A DNA stretch of 64,000 nt from Maricaulis sp947259345 (lineage in GTDB: Bacteria > Pseudomonadota > Alphaproteobacteria > Caulobacterales > Maricaulaceae), in contig OZ244254.1 of NCBI GenBank assembly GCA_965217205.1, positions 1,860,001 through 1,924,000 of the forward strand, in the 5' to 3' direction. The translations under genes and the position numbers were made by a program. Shown one piece after another: positions 9,303 through 17,218 of this stretch (position 1 is its first letter; every line of letters starts with the position of its first letter). The notes under the pieces were generated by a model. It was not told where the DNA came from and did not search any database. It worked only from the letters and a program-made list of their open reading frames with translations.

Positions 9303-11006
9303 TCAGCCGGCCTCGCGAACCTCGGTCAGGAAGGTTTCCACGGTTGAGTTCAGTTTCTCGGCACGCTCGGACACGGTCCGGACCGCGCGCAGCACGTCCT
9401 GGGACGCATCGCCGGTCTGGCGGGCCGAGCGGGACACCACATCGACATTGTCCGAGACGGCCCGTGCACTGGTCGCCGCATGGGCAACCGAGCTGGAAAT
9501 CTCGCGGGTCGAGGCGCTCTGCTCTTCCGCGGCTGCGGCAATCGCCGAAGCCGAGCGGGAGATCTCGCCAACCGCGCGCGTGACATCCTCGATCGAGGCC
9601 GAGGACGAGGCGGCCGCATCCTGGATCGCCTGGATCTGATCACGGATATCATCCGTGGCCTTGGCGGTCTGGGCGGCGAGAGACTTGACCTCCGACGCGA
9701 CGACCGCGAAGCCCTTGCCGGCTTCACCGGCGCGGGCTGCCTCGATGGTGGCATTCAGGGCCAGCAGATTGGTCTGCTCGGAAATATCATTGATCAGCTG
9801 GACCACATTGCCGATCTCCTGCGCCGCAGCGCCGAGATTGTCGACCACGGTACGAACCGACTTGGCGCGCTCATCCGCCTGGCTGGCCATGTCCGAAGAG
9901 CCCTGGATCTGCTGGGTGACTTCGGCGATGGAGGCGGTCAGCTCTTCCGAGGCGGCGGCAACCGACTCGACATTGGCCGAGGCCTGGGCGGCGGAAGACG
10001 CCATCTGGCCGGACTGCTCGGAGCCTTCCGTCGCGGCTTGCGACAGCTGCTCGGCAATCGCCGACATGGAGGAACAAGCCTCGTTGACTTCGCCGAGCAT
10101 CGACATGACTTCGGCGTCGAAGGCCTGGGCGAGGTCGTTAAGCTTGGCAGCACGGCGCTCATTGGCCTCGGCCTGGGCGCGCTGTTCCTTTTCGAGGTCT
10201 TCAGCCTGCAGGCCTTTTTCGCGGAAACGGCGCAGGCTCTCGACCACAGCGCCCAGCTCATCAGAGCGCTCAAGCGCGGCAATATCGAGGGAGTAGTCGC
10301 CATTGGCCAGGGTTTCCGTGGCCGCCGCGATTTTGCGAACGGATGCGGAAATCTGACGGCCGAAGATCACAGCGAGTGCGATCAGGGCGACGCCAACACC
10401 GATGGTCAGGCCAATGAAGATAATGATGGAATTACGGGCGCCCGCCTCGGTCGCGGCAGCATCCATGCGCGCCAGCGAGGCACCTTCCATGGCCAGGTCA
10501 TCAAGGTCCGCGCTGATCTCCGCAAAGACAGCATCGAAGGGCTGAAGGAAGGCGACCGAGCTGGCGAAATCGAGTTCCAGCATCTGGCCGACGAAATCGA
10601 GCGCGTCCTTGTAGAGGGCGAGCTGCTCGACCAGGCTGGCAAACGTGTCCGTGCCGGCCGCAATGTCAGCACCGGAAGTTTGAAGTTCGGTGATACGGGC
10701 AGAGAGACCATCGACACGCGCGCCAACCGCGTCAAACTCGGCCATGACGTCAATCTCATTGCCGGCGGCCTGGGCTGTGACGACGGCGAGAACGTCGCTA
10801 TTGATGGTTTGCAGTTCGGATTTCAGATCGGTGAGTTCGAGGGCCGCATTCATTTCGCCCATCGCACGTTGCTGGCTGTCCGACCCGTTCTGCAGGGACC
10901 AGGCCCCCAGGCCCGCGACAGCGATCAACGCAATGATTGCCGCGATCGGCGCGACCGCAAAGGATTGCGCGATCGTCAGCTTGAAAAGTGAAGTAACCTT
11001 GCCCAT
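9303..11006 (-). CDS. Methyl-accepting chemotaxis protein (transmembrane)
   Basis: A 567-residue chemoreceptor. It has TM1 at about residues 14-36, a periplasmic helical domain at 37-190, TM2 at about 192-214, HAMP at about 215-268 and a long cytoplasmic signalling coiled coil. The conserved tip that binds CheA/CheW reads ISEQTNLLALNATIEAARAG and continues GEAGKGFAVVASEVKSLA. There is no C-terminal CheR-tethering pentapeptide. GGGAGAG precedes the start. It lies 121 bases downstream of a TonB receptor and YfiR-like gene on the same strand, separated by a hairpin, so the three may share a ligand. Confidence 0.95.
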   Translation of the reverse strand: MGKVTSLFKLTIAQSFAVAPIAAIIALIAVAGLGAWSLQNGSDSQQRAMGEMNAALELTDLKSELQTINSDVLAVVTAQAAGNEIDVMAEFDAVGARVDGLSARITELQTSGADIAAGTDTFASLVEQLALYKDALDFVGQMLELDFASSVAFLQPFDAVFAEISADLDDLAMEGASLARMDAAATEAGARNSIIIFIGLTIGVGVALIALAVIFGRQISASVRKIAAATETLANGDYSLDIAALERSDELGAVVESLRRFREKGLQAEDLEKEQRAQAEANERRAAKLNDLAQAFDAEVMSMLGEVNEACSSMSAIAEQLSQAATEGSEQSGQMASSAAQASANVESVAAASEELTASIAEVTQQIQGSSDMASQADERAKSVRTVVDNLGAAAQEIGNVVQLINDISEQTNLLALNATIEAARAGEAGKGFAVVASEVKSLAAQTAKATDDIRDQIQAIQDAAASSSASIEDVTRAVGEISRSASAIAAAAEEQSASTREISSSVAHAATSARAVSDNVDVVSRSARQTGDASQDVLRAVRTVSERAEKLNSTVETFLTEVREAG

Positions 11007-11087
11007 TGAACTCTCCCGGATGACATCACCGATTGGCGGTTTTGCCGTTGCTCAGACAATCCGCCTGAATCGCTGAAGTCAGGGTTA

Positions 11088-11118
11088 ACGCCCCGGCGCC
11101 AAATGGCACCGGGGCGCT
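11088..11118 (-). terminator. Hairpin between the TonB receptor and the chemoreceptor gene
   Basis: A GC-rich inverted repeat with about 13-bp arms (11088-11100 with 11105-11118, one mismatch) begins 9 bases after the receptor stop. It is followed by only a short T run, so it may attenuate rather than stop transcription into the chemoreceptor gene. Confidence 0.6.
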
Positions 11119-11127
11119 CATTTCATA

Positions 11128-13143
11128 TTAGAAGCTGCTCGACAGACCGAGCCAGACCCGCTGCTCCGACTGGGCGTTGGCGGAAGTCACCTCGCCGTCG
11201 TCGAAATTGGCGTTCTGGGCGTTCAGCGACACAGCCATGTGGTCGTTGAAGCGGTAGCCGGCCCGGAAGGACATCGCGACATAGCCGTCAATGGCGACCT
11301 GCGTCGGCAGACCGAAGACCGGCTGCAGCGGCGAGGTGGTCTCGGAGGCATAATTCACGAAACCGTCGAGGCTGAGCTTGTCGCCGGTCCAACCGAGATG
11401 CGCGTTGAACAGATGGCTCGGCGTCGCATTCTCGAAATCCTGGACATGACCAAGGCCGAACGCGCCGACGAGATCATCCTCGGTTTCCTGGAAGGTGTAG
11501 TTCGCATCCCAGGAAATCGGGCCTTCCGGATCACCCGACAGACCCAACTCGAAACCGGCGGTCGAGGTGTCGCCGCGATTATCGAACAGGAGGGTCGGAA
11601 TGGTCACGGCCGGCGGAAGCAGGTCCGGGAAGAGCCCGAACTGGCCACGCACGTCGGACGTGTCCTGCAGGAAGACCGCCGCCCGCATGTCGACCGTGGG
11701 AGACAGGGCGCGATCATAGGCGATCTCATAGCTGTCCACGATGGACGGCACCATGTCCGGATTGCCCGACAGGATGATCGGATTGCCGCCGACGGTCGTT
11801 TGCAGCGTGAAACCGATATCGAAGGAGGTCGGTGCCTGGATGCCGCGACCTGCCATGAAGCGCATCGTGCCGCCAAAGGACGGACGCCAGACGAGCGCCG
11901 CATTGTAGGAGAACTCCTCGAACGAGACCGAGTAGTCTCCCTGGGTAAAGGCATAGAAGGCGCCCGGAGCGCCATCACGGCTCCAGTCAACAACATCATA
12001 GCGACCGGCGAGGGTCAGGTCCCACTCATTCGAGAATTTGTGGTTCCACATCACCGATGCGGCCATCGACTCATAGCCGAAATCGCCATTGCCCGGATCC
12101 GGGAAGGATGCGGTCTGCCCGTCGCGGTATTCGGCACCGATCCGGATCGTGTCATTGGTGCCGACCTTGAACAGGTCCTGCACACGGAAGGTCGTCAGCT
12201 CGGCGCTGAGCGGACCGAAGGAGTAGGCGATCTCGCTCTCATTGCGATACGCCAGCGCGGTGATCACGCCGTAATCGGTATCCGCTTCCAGCTCGGCCTT
12301 GTAGGAGCGCAGCTCGTACAGCGCACGGGCCGAGGAGTAGACCGACGTCATTTCCGACTGATCGACATTGGTGAAGGTGGCTTCCGCTGTCAGGCTGACC
12401 TTGTCGGTCAGGGAGAAGCGGCCCTCGAGAGCGCCGGTTTCGCGGTGGAAGTCCTGCAGGGCGAGCGGCTGGGCGGTCGTGGCATTCGGATGCGCCGGAA
12501 GCTCGGACGTTTCCGCATTGCCATAGCTGACGCGGAAGGCCGCGCGGTCACCGAACTGGCGAGCCGCGACGAAAGCAGCGTCAAATCCACCATCGGACTC
12601 CACATTCACGCGCGCTGTGGCGTAGTCTCCATGCTGCGGGTTGCGGGTGATGATGTTGACCACGCCGGACACGGCGTTGAAGCCGTAGAGAGCCGACTGG
12701 GCGCCCTTGACGACTTCGATCTGCTGGATCTCTTCCAGCTGGACCGGAAGGGTCGACCAGGCGGTGTAGCCATAGCTGTCGAGATAGACTTCGCGGCCGT
12801 TCACCAGCACCAGAAGGCGCGGCGAGTAAGGCGTGGCGGCACCGCGGATCGAGATCTGACCATCGCCATAGCCGTAGCGGTTGAAATTGATGCCCGCATA
12901 GTGACGCAGGATGCCCGGGATGTCGTATTCCGGGAAGCGCTCGATCTCGGCCTGGGTGATGATCACCATTGTGGCCGGAACATCGGAGGCGCGCTGCGGG
13001 GCCCCGGTGGCACCTGCAGTGACAGCTTCACCGAACAGCTCGCTCATGGCGGTATAGTCAAGCGACTGGGCCGAAGCCGCAGCATTGAAGGCGACGCTCA
13101 GCGCAAGCACGGAGATCGACGTTGTGAGGAATTGGGTCTTCAT
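11128..13143 (-). CDS. TonB-dependent receptor of the YfiR-associated type
   Basis: A 671-residue outer-membrane receptor with signal peptide MKTQFLTTSISVLALSVAFN ending near ASAQS. The stretch after it (MSELFGEAVTAGATGAPQRA) is not the usual VTVTA-like TonB box but resembles plug-type receptors encoded beside YfiR proteins. The plug includes ITQAEIERFPEYDIPGILRH and VVKGAQSALYGFNAVSGVVN, and the barrel ends in phenylalanine (LSSSF). It follows the YfiR-like gene by 30 bases, so the two are probably co-transcribed. The ligand is unknown; the neighbouring chemoreceptor suggests a signal as much as a nutrient. Confidence 0.92.
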   Translation of the reverse strand: MKTQFLTTSISVLALSVAFNAAASAQSLDYTAMSELFGEAVTAGATGAPQRASDVPATMVIITQAEIERFPEYDIPGILRHYAGINFNRYGYGDGQISIRGAATPYSPRLLVLVNGREVYLDSYGYTAWSTLPVQLEEIQQIEVVKGAQSALYGFNAVSGVVNIITRNPQHGDYATARVNVESDGGFDAAFVAARQFGDRAAFRVSYGNAETSELPAHPNATTAQPLALQDFHRETGALEGRFSLTDKVSLTAEATFTNVDQSEMTSVYSSARALYELRSYKAELEADTDYGVITALAYRNESEIAYSFGPLSAELTTFRVQDLFKVGTNDTIRIGAEYRDGQTASFPDPGNGDFGYESMAASVMWNHKFSNEWDLTLAGRYDVVDWSRDGAPGAFYAFTQGDYSVSFEEFSYNAALVWRPSFGGTMRFMAGRGIQAPTSFDIGFTLQTTVGGNPIILSGNPDMVPSIVDSYEIAYDRALSPTVDMRAAVFLQDTSDVRGQFGLFPDLLPPAVTIPTLLFDNRGDTSTAGFELGLSGDPEGPISWDANYTFQETEDDLVGAFGLGHVQDFENATPSHLFNAHLGWTGDKLSLDGFVNYASETTSPLQPVFGLPTQVAIDGYVAMSFRAGYRFNDHMAVSLNAQNANFDDGEVTSANAQSEQRVWLGLSSSF

Positions 13144-13173
13144 GGCTAGTACTCTCTCAAACTCTGTTTGCGC

Positions 13174-13683
13174 TTAGATTTCTTCGATCATCATGGCGAA
13201 GGCCGCCGCGAAGGAGACCGACGAGCTGTCAGCGGCGCCGCGATTGACCACGATCCGCACCGACGGGGCGCTTTGCACACCCATCACGCACTGAGCGCTT
13301 TCAACGCAGCTCATATCGGTGGAGACGGTCATCACGCCGGCCGAACTGGCGGCGGAGAAGACACCACCATCACCAGCCGCCGCGCCGAGCAGGACGGCCG
13401 CATCGGCACCACCGATCGAACCGGTATCAGCCATGGGCACGAGGCGAGCATTCAGCGTCACACGACCAGCAGAAAGACCGCCGGCCATGGCAGAGGCCAG
13501 GGCCTGGGCTTCGGCTTCGCTGCCCGCGTCATAAACGATCGCGACTGTGCGATCCGAACCGCTGGCGCCTTCGACGAAGCTCAGAGCGCGACCGATCACT
13601 TCGAGATCGCGCTGGGTCGTCTCGGCCATCGCCGGTGTGGTAAAGAGAAGACCGGCCAGCGCCGGCAGAATGAATTTACGCAT
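13174..13683 (-). CDS. YfiR-like periplasmic protein (DUF4154 type)
   Basis: A 169-residue exported protein. ATG 13683 starts a signal peptide (MRKFILPALAGLLFTTPAMA). The mature part has a Rossmann-like alternation with DRTVAIVYDAG, an alanine-rich helix, GADAAVLLG, then a CVESAQC pair of cysteines six apart. It ends with IVVNRGAADSSSVSFAAAFA. This layout matches YfiR-family periplasmic proteins, which usually restrain an inner-membrane diguanylate cyclase or kinase. Here the partners are a TonB receptor and, further on, a chemoreceptor. Family call is by pattern and context and is moderate. Confidence 0.65.
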   Translation of the reverse strand: MRKFILPALAGLLFTTPAMAETTQRDLEVIGRALSFVEGASGSDRTVAIVYDAGSEAEAQALASAMAGGLSAGRVTLNARLVPMADTGSIGGADAAVLLGAAAGDGGVFSAASSAGVMTVSTDMSCVESAQCVMGVQSAPSVRIVVNRGAADSSSVSFAAAFAMMIEEI

Positions 13684-13772
13684 TGGGGACACCCCGTCCT
13701 GTTCCATATGTCACCGCATCGCGGCGTATGGGCTGGGATTAGGGGAGGGATATTAACCCCGTATTTCGTCTG

Positions 13773-13805
13773 GGTAATTGGATATTACCAATACTTGTAA
13801 TATCC
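13773..13805. promoter_or_regulatory. Nested dyad, candidate operator upstream of the YfiR-like gene
   Basis: A perfect 9-bp inverted repeat (GGATATTAC at 13780-13788 and GTAATATCC at 13797-13805, 8-base spacer) overlaps two shorter dyads, GGTAAT/ATTACC (13773-13789) and ATTGG/CCAAT (13777-13792). The tract is AT-rich in a GC-rich genome and sits about 95-125 bases upstream of the YfiR-like start, where an operator or activator site would be expected. Confidence 0.5.
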
Positions 13806-13956
13806 TATGACCTGCCCGTTACTGCACGACCTGCTCAAAGCTTGTTAACGGAGAGAAGCGGAATTGACGAAATTGCGAAGTATAGTTCATCGCGCCAAAG
13901 GCGGTGACGGATGATGCAGGGGGCAGGATATCCCGGCATGCTCCAGCCCCGACCGG

Positions 13957-14448
13957 ATGGGCAGCAGAATGCAGACGGCTGAAAATTTTCGCCCCAATGC
14001 TCTGACTACAGGCATTCTTCTGTTGGCGAGCACACTCCTCATACCGGGGCTTTTCCTGCCGGCGCTCGAAACACGTCATCTTGGTCTGTGGGATGACCAG
14101 CACAGCATCCTCTCACTGGGCGTCGCATTGGTTCGCGAAAAAGAATGGTTGCTGGCCGGCACAGTACTGGGCTTTTCGGTCGGCTTCCCGCTCACGAAGA
14201 TCGTCTGGATGTGGCGCATCCAGTTGTCGAAGGACAGTCAGCCTCCGACAAGTGCCTCGCTGCGTTGGCTGGAACGGCTCGGAAAATGGTCAATGGCAGA
14301 CGTGCTGGTCATCGCGCTCGTCGTGTTCAGCCTGCGTGGCAGCTTCCTAATGGAGGCCCGACCGCTGATCGGCGCCGGCTGCTTTGCCTTGTCCGCGGTA
14401 CTGGCGATGATCGCAGCGGGCCGGATCGTCGATCGCGGTCGCGGCTAG
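13957..14448 (+). CDS. PqiA-like inner-membrane protein
   Basis: A 163-residue membrane protein with about four hydrophobic segments (around residues 17-36, 62-80, 108-126 and 134-152). The stretch WLERLGKWSMADVLVIALVV matches the hallmark (LG.WSM.DV) of paraquat-inducible protein A. PqiA proteins accompany MCE lipid-transport proteins at the envelope. Here the MCE operon lies about 7 kb away and this gene stands alone. Start at 13957 or the in-frame ATG at 13969. Its stop codon overlaps the stop of the convergent MarR gene. Confidence 0.7.
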   Translation: MGSRMQTAENFRPNALTTGILLLASTLLIPGLFLPALETRHLGLWDDQHSILSLGVALVREKEWLLAGTVLGFSVGFPLTKIVWMWRIQLSKDSQPPTSASLRWLERLGKWSMADVLVIALVVFSLRGSFLMEARPLIGAGCFALSAVLAMIAAGRIVDRGRG

Positions 14449-14918
14449 TTGCCCGCCTGCCGCTCCGCGAGCTCGCCGGCCCGAGAGCGCAGGAGATCGA
14501 GAAGCCGCGCGAGTTCGGCGATCTGCGTCTCGTCGAGGCCGGTCAACAAGTCCGCCTCCGCTGTCAGGGCGACGGGCGTGATCTCCGCATAGGTCTGACG
14601 CCCTGCCTCTGTCAGATGCAGATCGCGCGACCGCCGATCCGCGACGCGCTCGGCCCGCATGACCAGACCGCGCTCGACCAAGGCCTTCACCGCCCGACTG
14701 ACGGAGACCTTGTCCATGGCAGCGATGTCCGACAGGGATTGCGCTGTCATCGGCTCGGCCTCGCCCAGAAGCGCAATCACCCGCCATTCCCAGATCGTCA
14801 GACCGAAGCGGTCCTGATAGGCCCGTGCAACAAGGCGCGACACCTGGTTGGAGGTGACGGCCAGGCGATAGGGCAGATAGTCGCGCAGGCTAAGCGCAGG
14901 CGGGGTCGGATCAGTCAT
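14445..14918 (-). CDS. MarR-family transcriptional regulator
   Basis: A 157-residue winged-helix regulator. The central stretch WEWRVIALLGEAEPMTAQSL leads into DIAAMDKVSVSRAVKALVER (recognition region), then the wing VADRRSRDLHLTEAG. The open frame runs far upstream, but ATG 14918 gives the usual MarR length. It diverges from the FAH/maiA pair 84 bases away, so regulating these aromatic-catabolism genes is the natural inference; HmgR-type MarR proteins do this in other bacteria. A perfect palindrome in the gap could be its operator. Confidence 0.9.
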   Translation of the reverse strand: MTDPTPPALSLRDYLPYRLAVTSNQVSRLVARAYQDRFGLTIWEWRVIALLGEAEPMTAQSLSDIAAMDKVSVSRAVKALVERGLVMRAERVADRRSRDLHLTEAGRQTYAEITPVALTAEADLLTGLDETQIAELARLLDLLRSRAGELAERQAGN

Positions 14919-14988
14919 GCCCCAGACCTGCCGGATGCCGGCTGCAGCTGCAAGCCGTTTGTTGGCTCGACGGCGCAAGCCTTCCTCG

Positions 14989-15000
14989 GCTATCGATAGC
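14989..15000. promoter_or_regulatory. Perfect 12-bp palindrome, candidate MarR operator
   Basis: GCTATCGATAGC lies directly before the ATG of the FAH-family gene in the 84-base divergent gap. It occupies the place of the ribosome-binding site, so a bound repressor could block expression. Confidence 0.4.
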
Positions 15001-15002
15001 GC

Positions 15003-15647
15003 ATGAGCGATCTTGTCACCTGCCCCGCCGCGCCCCGTCTCGCCCTTGATGGCGACAGCCGCCATTTCCCCGTCGGTCGCGTCTTCTGTATCGGCCGCAA
15101 TTATGCCGACCATGCCAAGGAGATGGGCGAAGCCGCCGAAGCGATCTTCTTTACCAAGCCGGCCAGTGCCGTCTCGACAGCGCCCGCCCTGCCCTATCCC
15201 GGCGAGACCGAGGATCTGCATCATGAGGTGGAATTGGTTCTCGCGCTGGGCGAAGGCGGCGAGATCATTGCCTGCGGGACCGGCGTCGACCTGACCAAGC
15301 GCGACCTCCAGGCCCGCCTCAAGGCGAAGGGCGCGCCCTGGGAGATTGCCAAGGGGTTTGACCGATCCGCCCCGATGGGCGCGCTTCGGCTTGGCCCACC
15401 GCCCGCCAGCGGCGCGATCACGCTCAGCGTCAACGGGACGCCGCGTCAATCGGGCGATCTCGAGCAAATGATCCTGCCGCCAGCCGCCCTTCTCCAACAA
15501 TTGGCGCGCTATTTCACACTACAGCCGGGCGACCTGATCTTTACTGGAACGCCGGCCGGTGTCAGCGCCCTTCTGCCTGGCGACGTCGTATCGGCCCGCA
15601 TTGATGGCCTGCCTCCGCTTGATTTTACGCTCACGGAAAGACGCTGA
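15003..15647 (+). CDS. Fumarylacetoacetate hydrolase family protein (fumarylpyruvate/fumarylacetoacetate hydrolase-like)
   Basis: A 214-residue single-domain FAH-fold enzyme. VGRVFCIGRNYADHAKEMG opens the fold. The metal-binding acidic residues lie in EDLHHEVELVLALG and in the aspartate of VDLTKRDLQ, and the C-terminal signature PGDLIFTGTPAGV is intact. It hydrolyses a carbon-carbon bond in a beta-diketo acid. The short length resembles fumarylpyruvate hydrolases of gentisate pathways more than the 420-residue tyrosine-pathway FAH. Three bases separate it from the maleylacetoacetate/maleylpyruvate isomerase gene, which catalyses the preceding step. Confidence 0.88.
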   Translation: MSDLVTCPAAPRLALDGDSRHFPVGRVFCIGRNYADHAKEMGEAAEAIFFTKPASAVSTAPALPYPGETEDLHHEVELVLALGEGGEIIACGTGVDLTKRDLQARLKAKGAPWEIAKGFDRSAPMGALRLGPPPASGAITLSVNGTPRQSGDLEQMILPPAALLQQLARYFTLQPGDLIFTGTPAGVSALLPGDVVSARIDGLPPLDFTLTERR

Positions 15648-15650
15648 TCC

Positions 15651-16298
15651 ATGACCACCAAACTCTATGGCTATTGGCGTTCCAGCGCGGCCTACCGCCT
15701 GCGTATCGCGCTCAATCTCAAGGGCGTCGACTACCAGCAAGTGCCGGTCAATCTGAAGGAAGGCGAGCAGCGGGGAGCGGCCTGGCTGGATATCCAGCCC
15801 CAGGGTCTGGTCCCGGTTCTCGAGCATGACGGCGTACGCCTGCTGCAATCTCCCGCCATCCTGGAATGGATTGACGAGACCTGGCCCGACCCGGCCTTTC
15901 TGCCGAGGGACACAATCGCCCGCTGCCAGGCGCGCGGCTGGGCCTCCATCATTGCCTGCGACATCCACCCGCTGCAGAATCTGCGTGTACTGAAAGCCGT
16001 GGCGGGCGATCTCGGCCAAGGTCCGGACGGCATGAAAGCCTGGTCCCAGCGCTGGATGAAATCCGGTCTCGACGCGCTCGAGACGCTGGTTGAGGCTGCT
16101 CCAAGAACCGGCGAGTATCTCGGCGGCCAGATACCCGGCCTGGCTGACATCTATCTTGTGCCTCAGGCCTATAATGCCCGGCGCTGGGGTCTCGACATGA
16201 GTGACTGGCCCGCGCTCGCAGCCGCTGATGAAGCCTGTCGCGCCCTGTCGGCCTTCCGGGATGCAGCCCCGGAAAGCCAGCCTGACGCAGAGGTTTAG
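15651..16298 (+). CDS. maiA: Maleylacetoacetate (or maleylpyruvate) isomerase, zeta-class GST
   Basis: A 215-residue zeta-class GST. The signature YWRSSAAYRLRIALNLKGVD contains the catalytic SSxxxR element, and NPQG-like IQPQGLVPVLEHDG and LLQSPAILEWIDE follow. It isomerises the cis ring-cleavage product to the fumaryl form using glutathione, feeding the FAH-family enzyme encoded just upstream in the same transcript. Whether the pathway is homogentisate or gentisate cannot be settled, since no dioxygenase lies in the window. Its stop overlaps the convergent gene by four bases. Confidence 0.88.
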   Translation: MTTKLYGYWRSSAAYRLRIALNLKGVDYQQVPVNLKEGEQRGAAWLDIQPQGLVPVLEHDGVRLLQSPAILEWIDETWPDPAFLPRDTIARCQARGWASIIACDIHPLQNLRVLKAVAGDLGQGPDGMKAWSQRWMKSGLDALETLVEAAPRTGEYLGGQIPGLADIYLVPQAYNARRWGLDMSDWPALAAADEACRALSAFRDAAPESQPDAEV

Positions 16299-17125
16299 GC
16301 CCGGCGCGGTTCCCAGAAGCTATTCACGATCTCCCAATCCCCGGCCACGCGGAGCAGGAATATCCATTCCGTCCGATCGGCCGCATCAATGCGCGCCGCG
16401 CCGGTCATCTGGGTCGCCTCGAAAACCGTGACGGTCGACGGCGTGTCCGCCGCGCCGGTCTCATCGAGATGAATGGCAATCGTTTCCAGGGTTTCCGGCG
16501 CGAGGAATTCCCGCGTGCCACTGCGATCAACATGGCGGCGGTCGAAATCCGGATAGACAGAGGCGGTCACCGTTTCGGCATCGCCGGCATCCCAGGCCGC
16601 CGCATAGGTTTCGACGAGCTCGCCGATCATGCGCATGTCATCGGCCCGGCCCGGATTGTCGATCCAGCCATAGCCGCCATAGGCACAATTCACGAGGGTC
16701 CACTCGCCATTGATGCGCGTGCCGACGAAGAAGTCATACCAGTCCGTATCAGCTGTCAGCTGGAAGACGCCGGTATCGGCCGTGCTGTCAAAGAAGCGGA
16801 CATCGACGGTTGACGTGATCGGATCCAGATGACCATCGGCATTGTACAGCTCGCCCAGAACCTGCAGGTCGCCCGGCGTCAGATTCTCGATCACCATGCG
16901 GCCACGGCCCTGGAAATTCGGACGCAGGCCCAGCTTCGACAATTCCGGGTGGACGGTCGACAAGACCTGCTCCGCATCACGTGCGTAAAAACCGCGGGCA
17001 AAACGGTCGGCCAGCGGCTCGAGCGCGGCCTCGGTGGCGGGGTCGTCAGCAAGGCTGACCGACGTCAGGCCAAGCGGAGCGAGTGTGAGGGTTGCGAGCG
17101 CGGCGAGTGTTCGGATCATCATCAT
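16295..17125 (-). CDS. Exported protein with two NTF2-like (lumazine-binding type) domains
   Basis: A 276-residue secreted protein. Three consecutive ATG codons (17117-17125) begin a signal peptide ending near VSLADDP; the first is preceded by CAGGGGAC. Two related modules follow, at about residues 28-145 and 155-276. Each opens with a helix (ADRFARGFYARDAEQVLSTV; VETYAAAWDAGDAETVTASV), then HPELSK or YPDFDRR and a sheet ending in a W-rich strand (GEWTLVNCAYG; GDWEIVNSFWE). This internal duplication is typical of SnoaL/lumazine-binding NTF2-like proteins. No catalytic function can be assigned. Confidence 0.75.
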   Translation of the reverse strand: MMMIRTLAALATLTLAPLGLTSVSLADDPATEAALEPLADRFARGFYARDAEQVLSTVHPELSKLGLRPNFQGRGRMVIENLTPGDLQVLGELYNADGHLDPITSTVDVRFFDSTADTGVFQLTADTDWYDFFVGTRINGEWTLVNCAYGGYGWIDNPGRADDMRMIGELVETYAAAWDAGDAETVTASVYPDFDRRHVDRSGTREFLAPETLETIAIHLDETGAADTPSTVTVFEATQMTGAARIDAADRTEWIFLLRVAGDWEIVNSFWEPRRA

Positions 17126-17218
17126 GTCCCCTGGGTGATTTCGCCTACAGATCGCCATTCCGGTTGCGGCAAGCACGTTTAATCTGGGCAATCTCATTCA
17201 ACTGATTGTGATCTGGGC

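Noticed and set aside
9480..10991. A 503-codon open frame opposite the chemoreceptor
   Set aside because: Composition is low-complexity Gly/Arg/Asp and it is an antisense shadow of a clear chemoreceptor gene.
11239..13149. A 636-codon open frame opposite the TonB receptor
   Set aside because: It mirrors the real gene, has no family pattern and is rich in Arg, Gly and His. The receptor frame on the other strand has a signal peptide, plug and barrel end.
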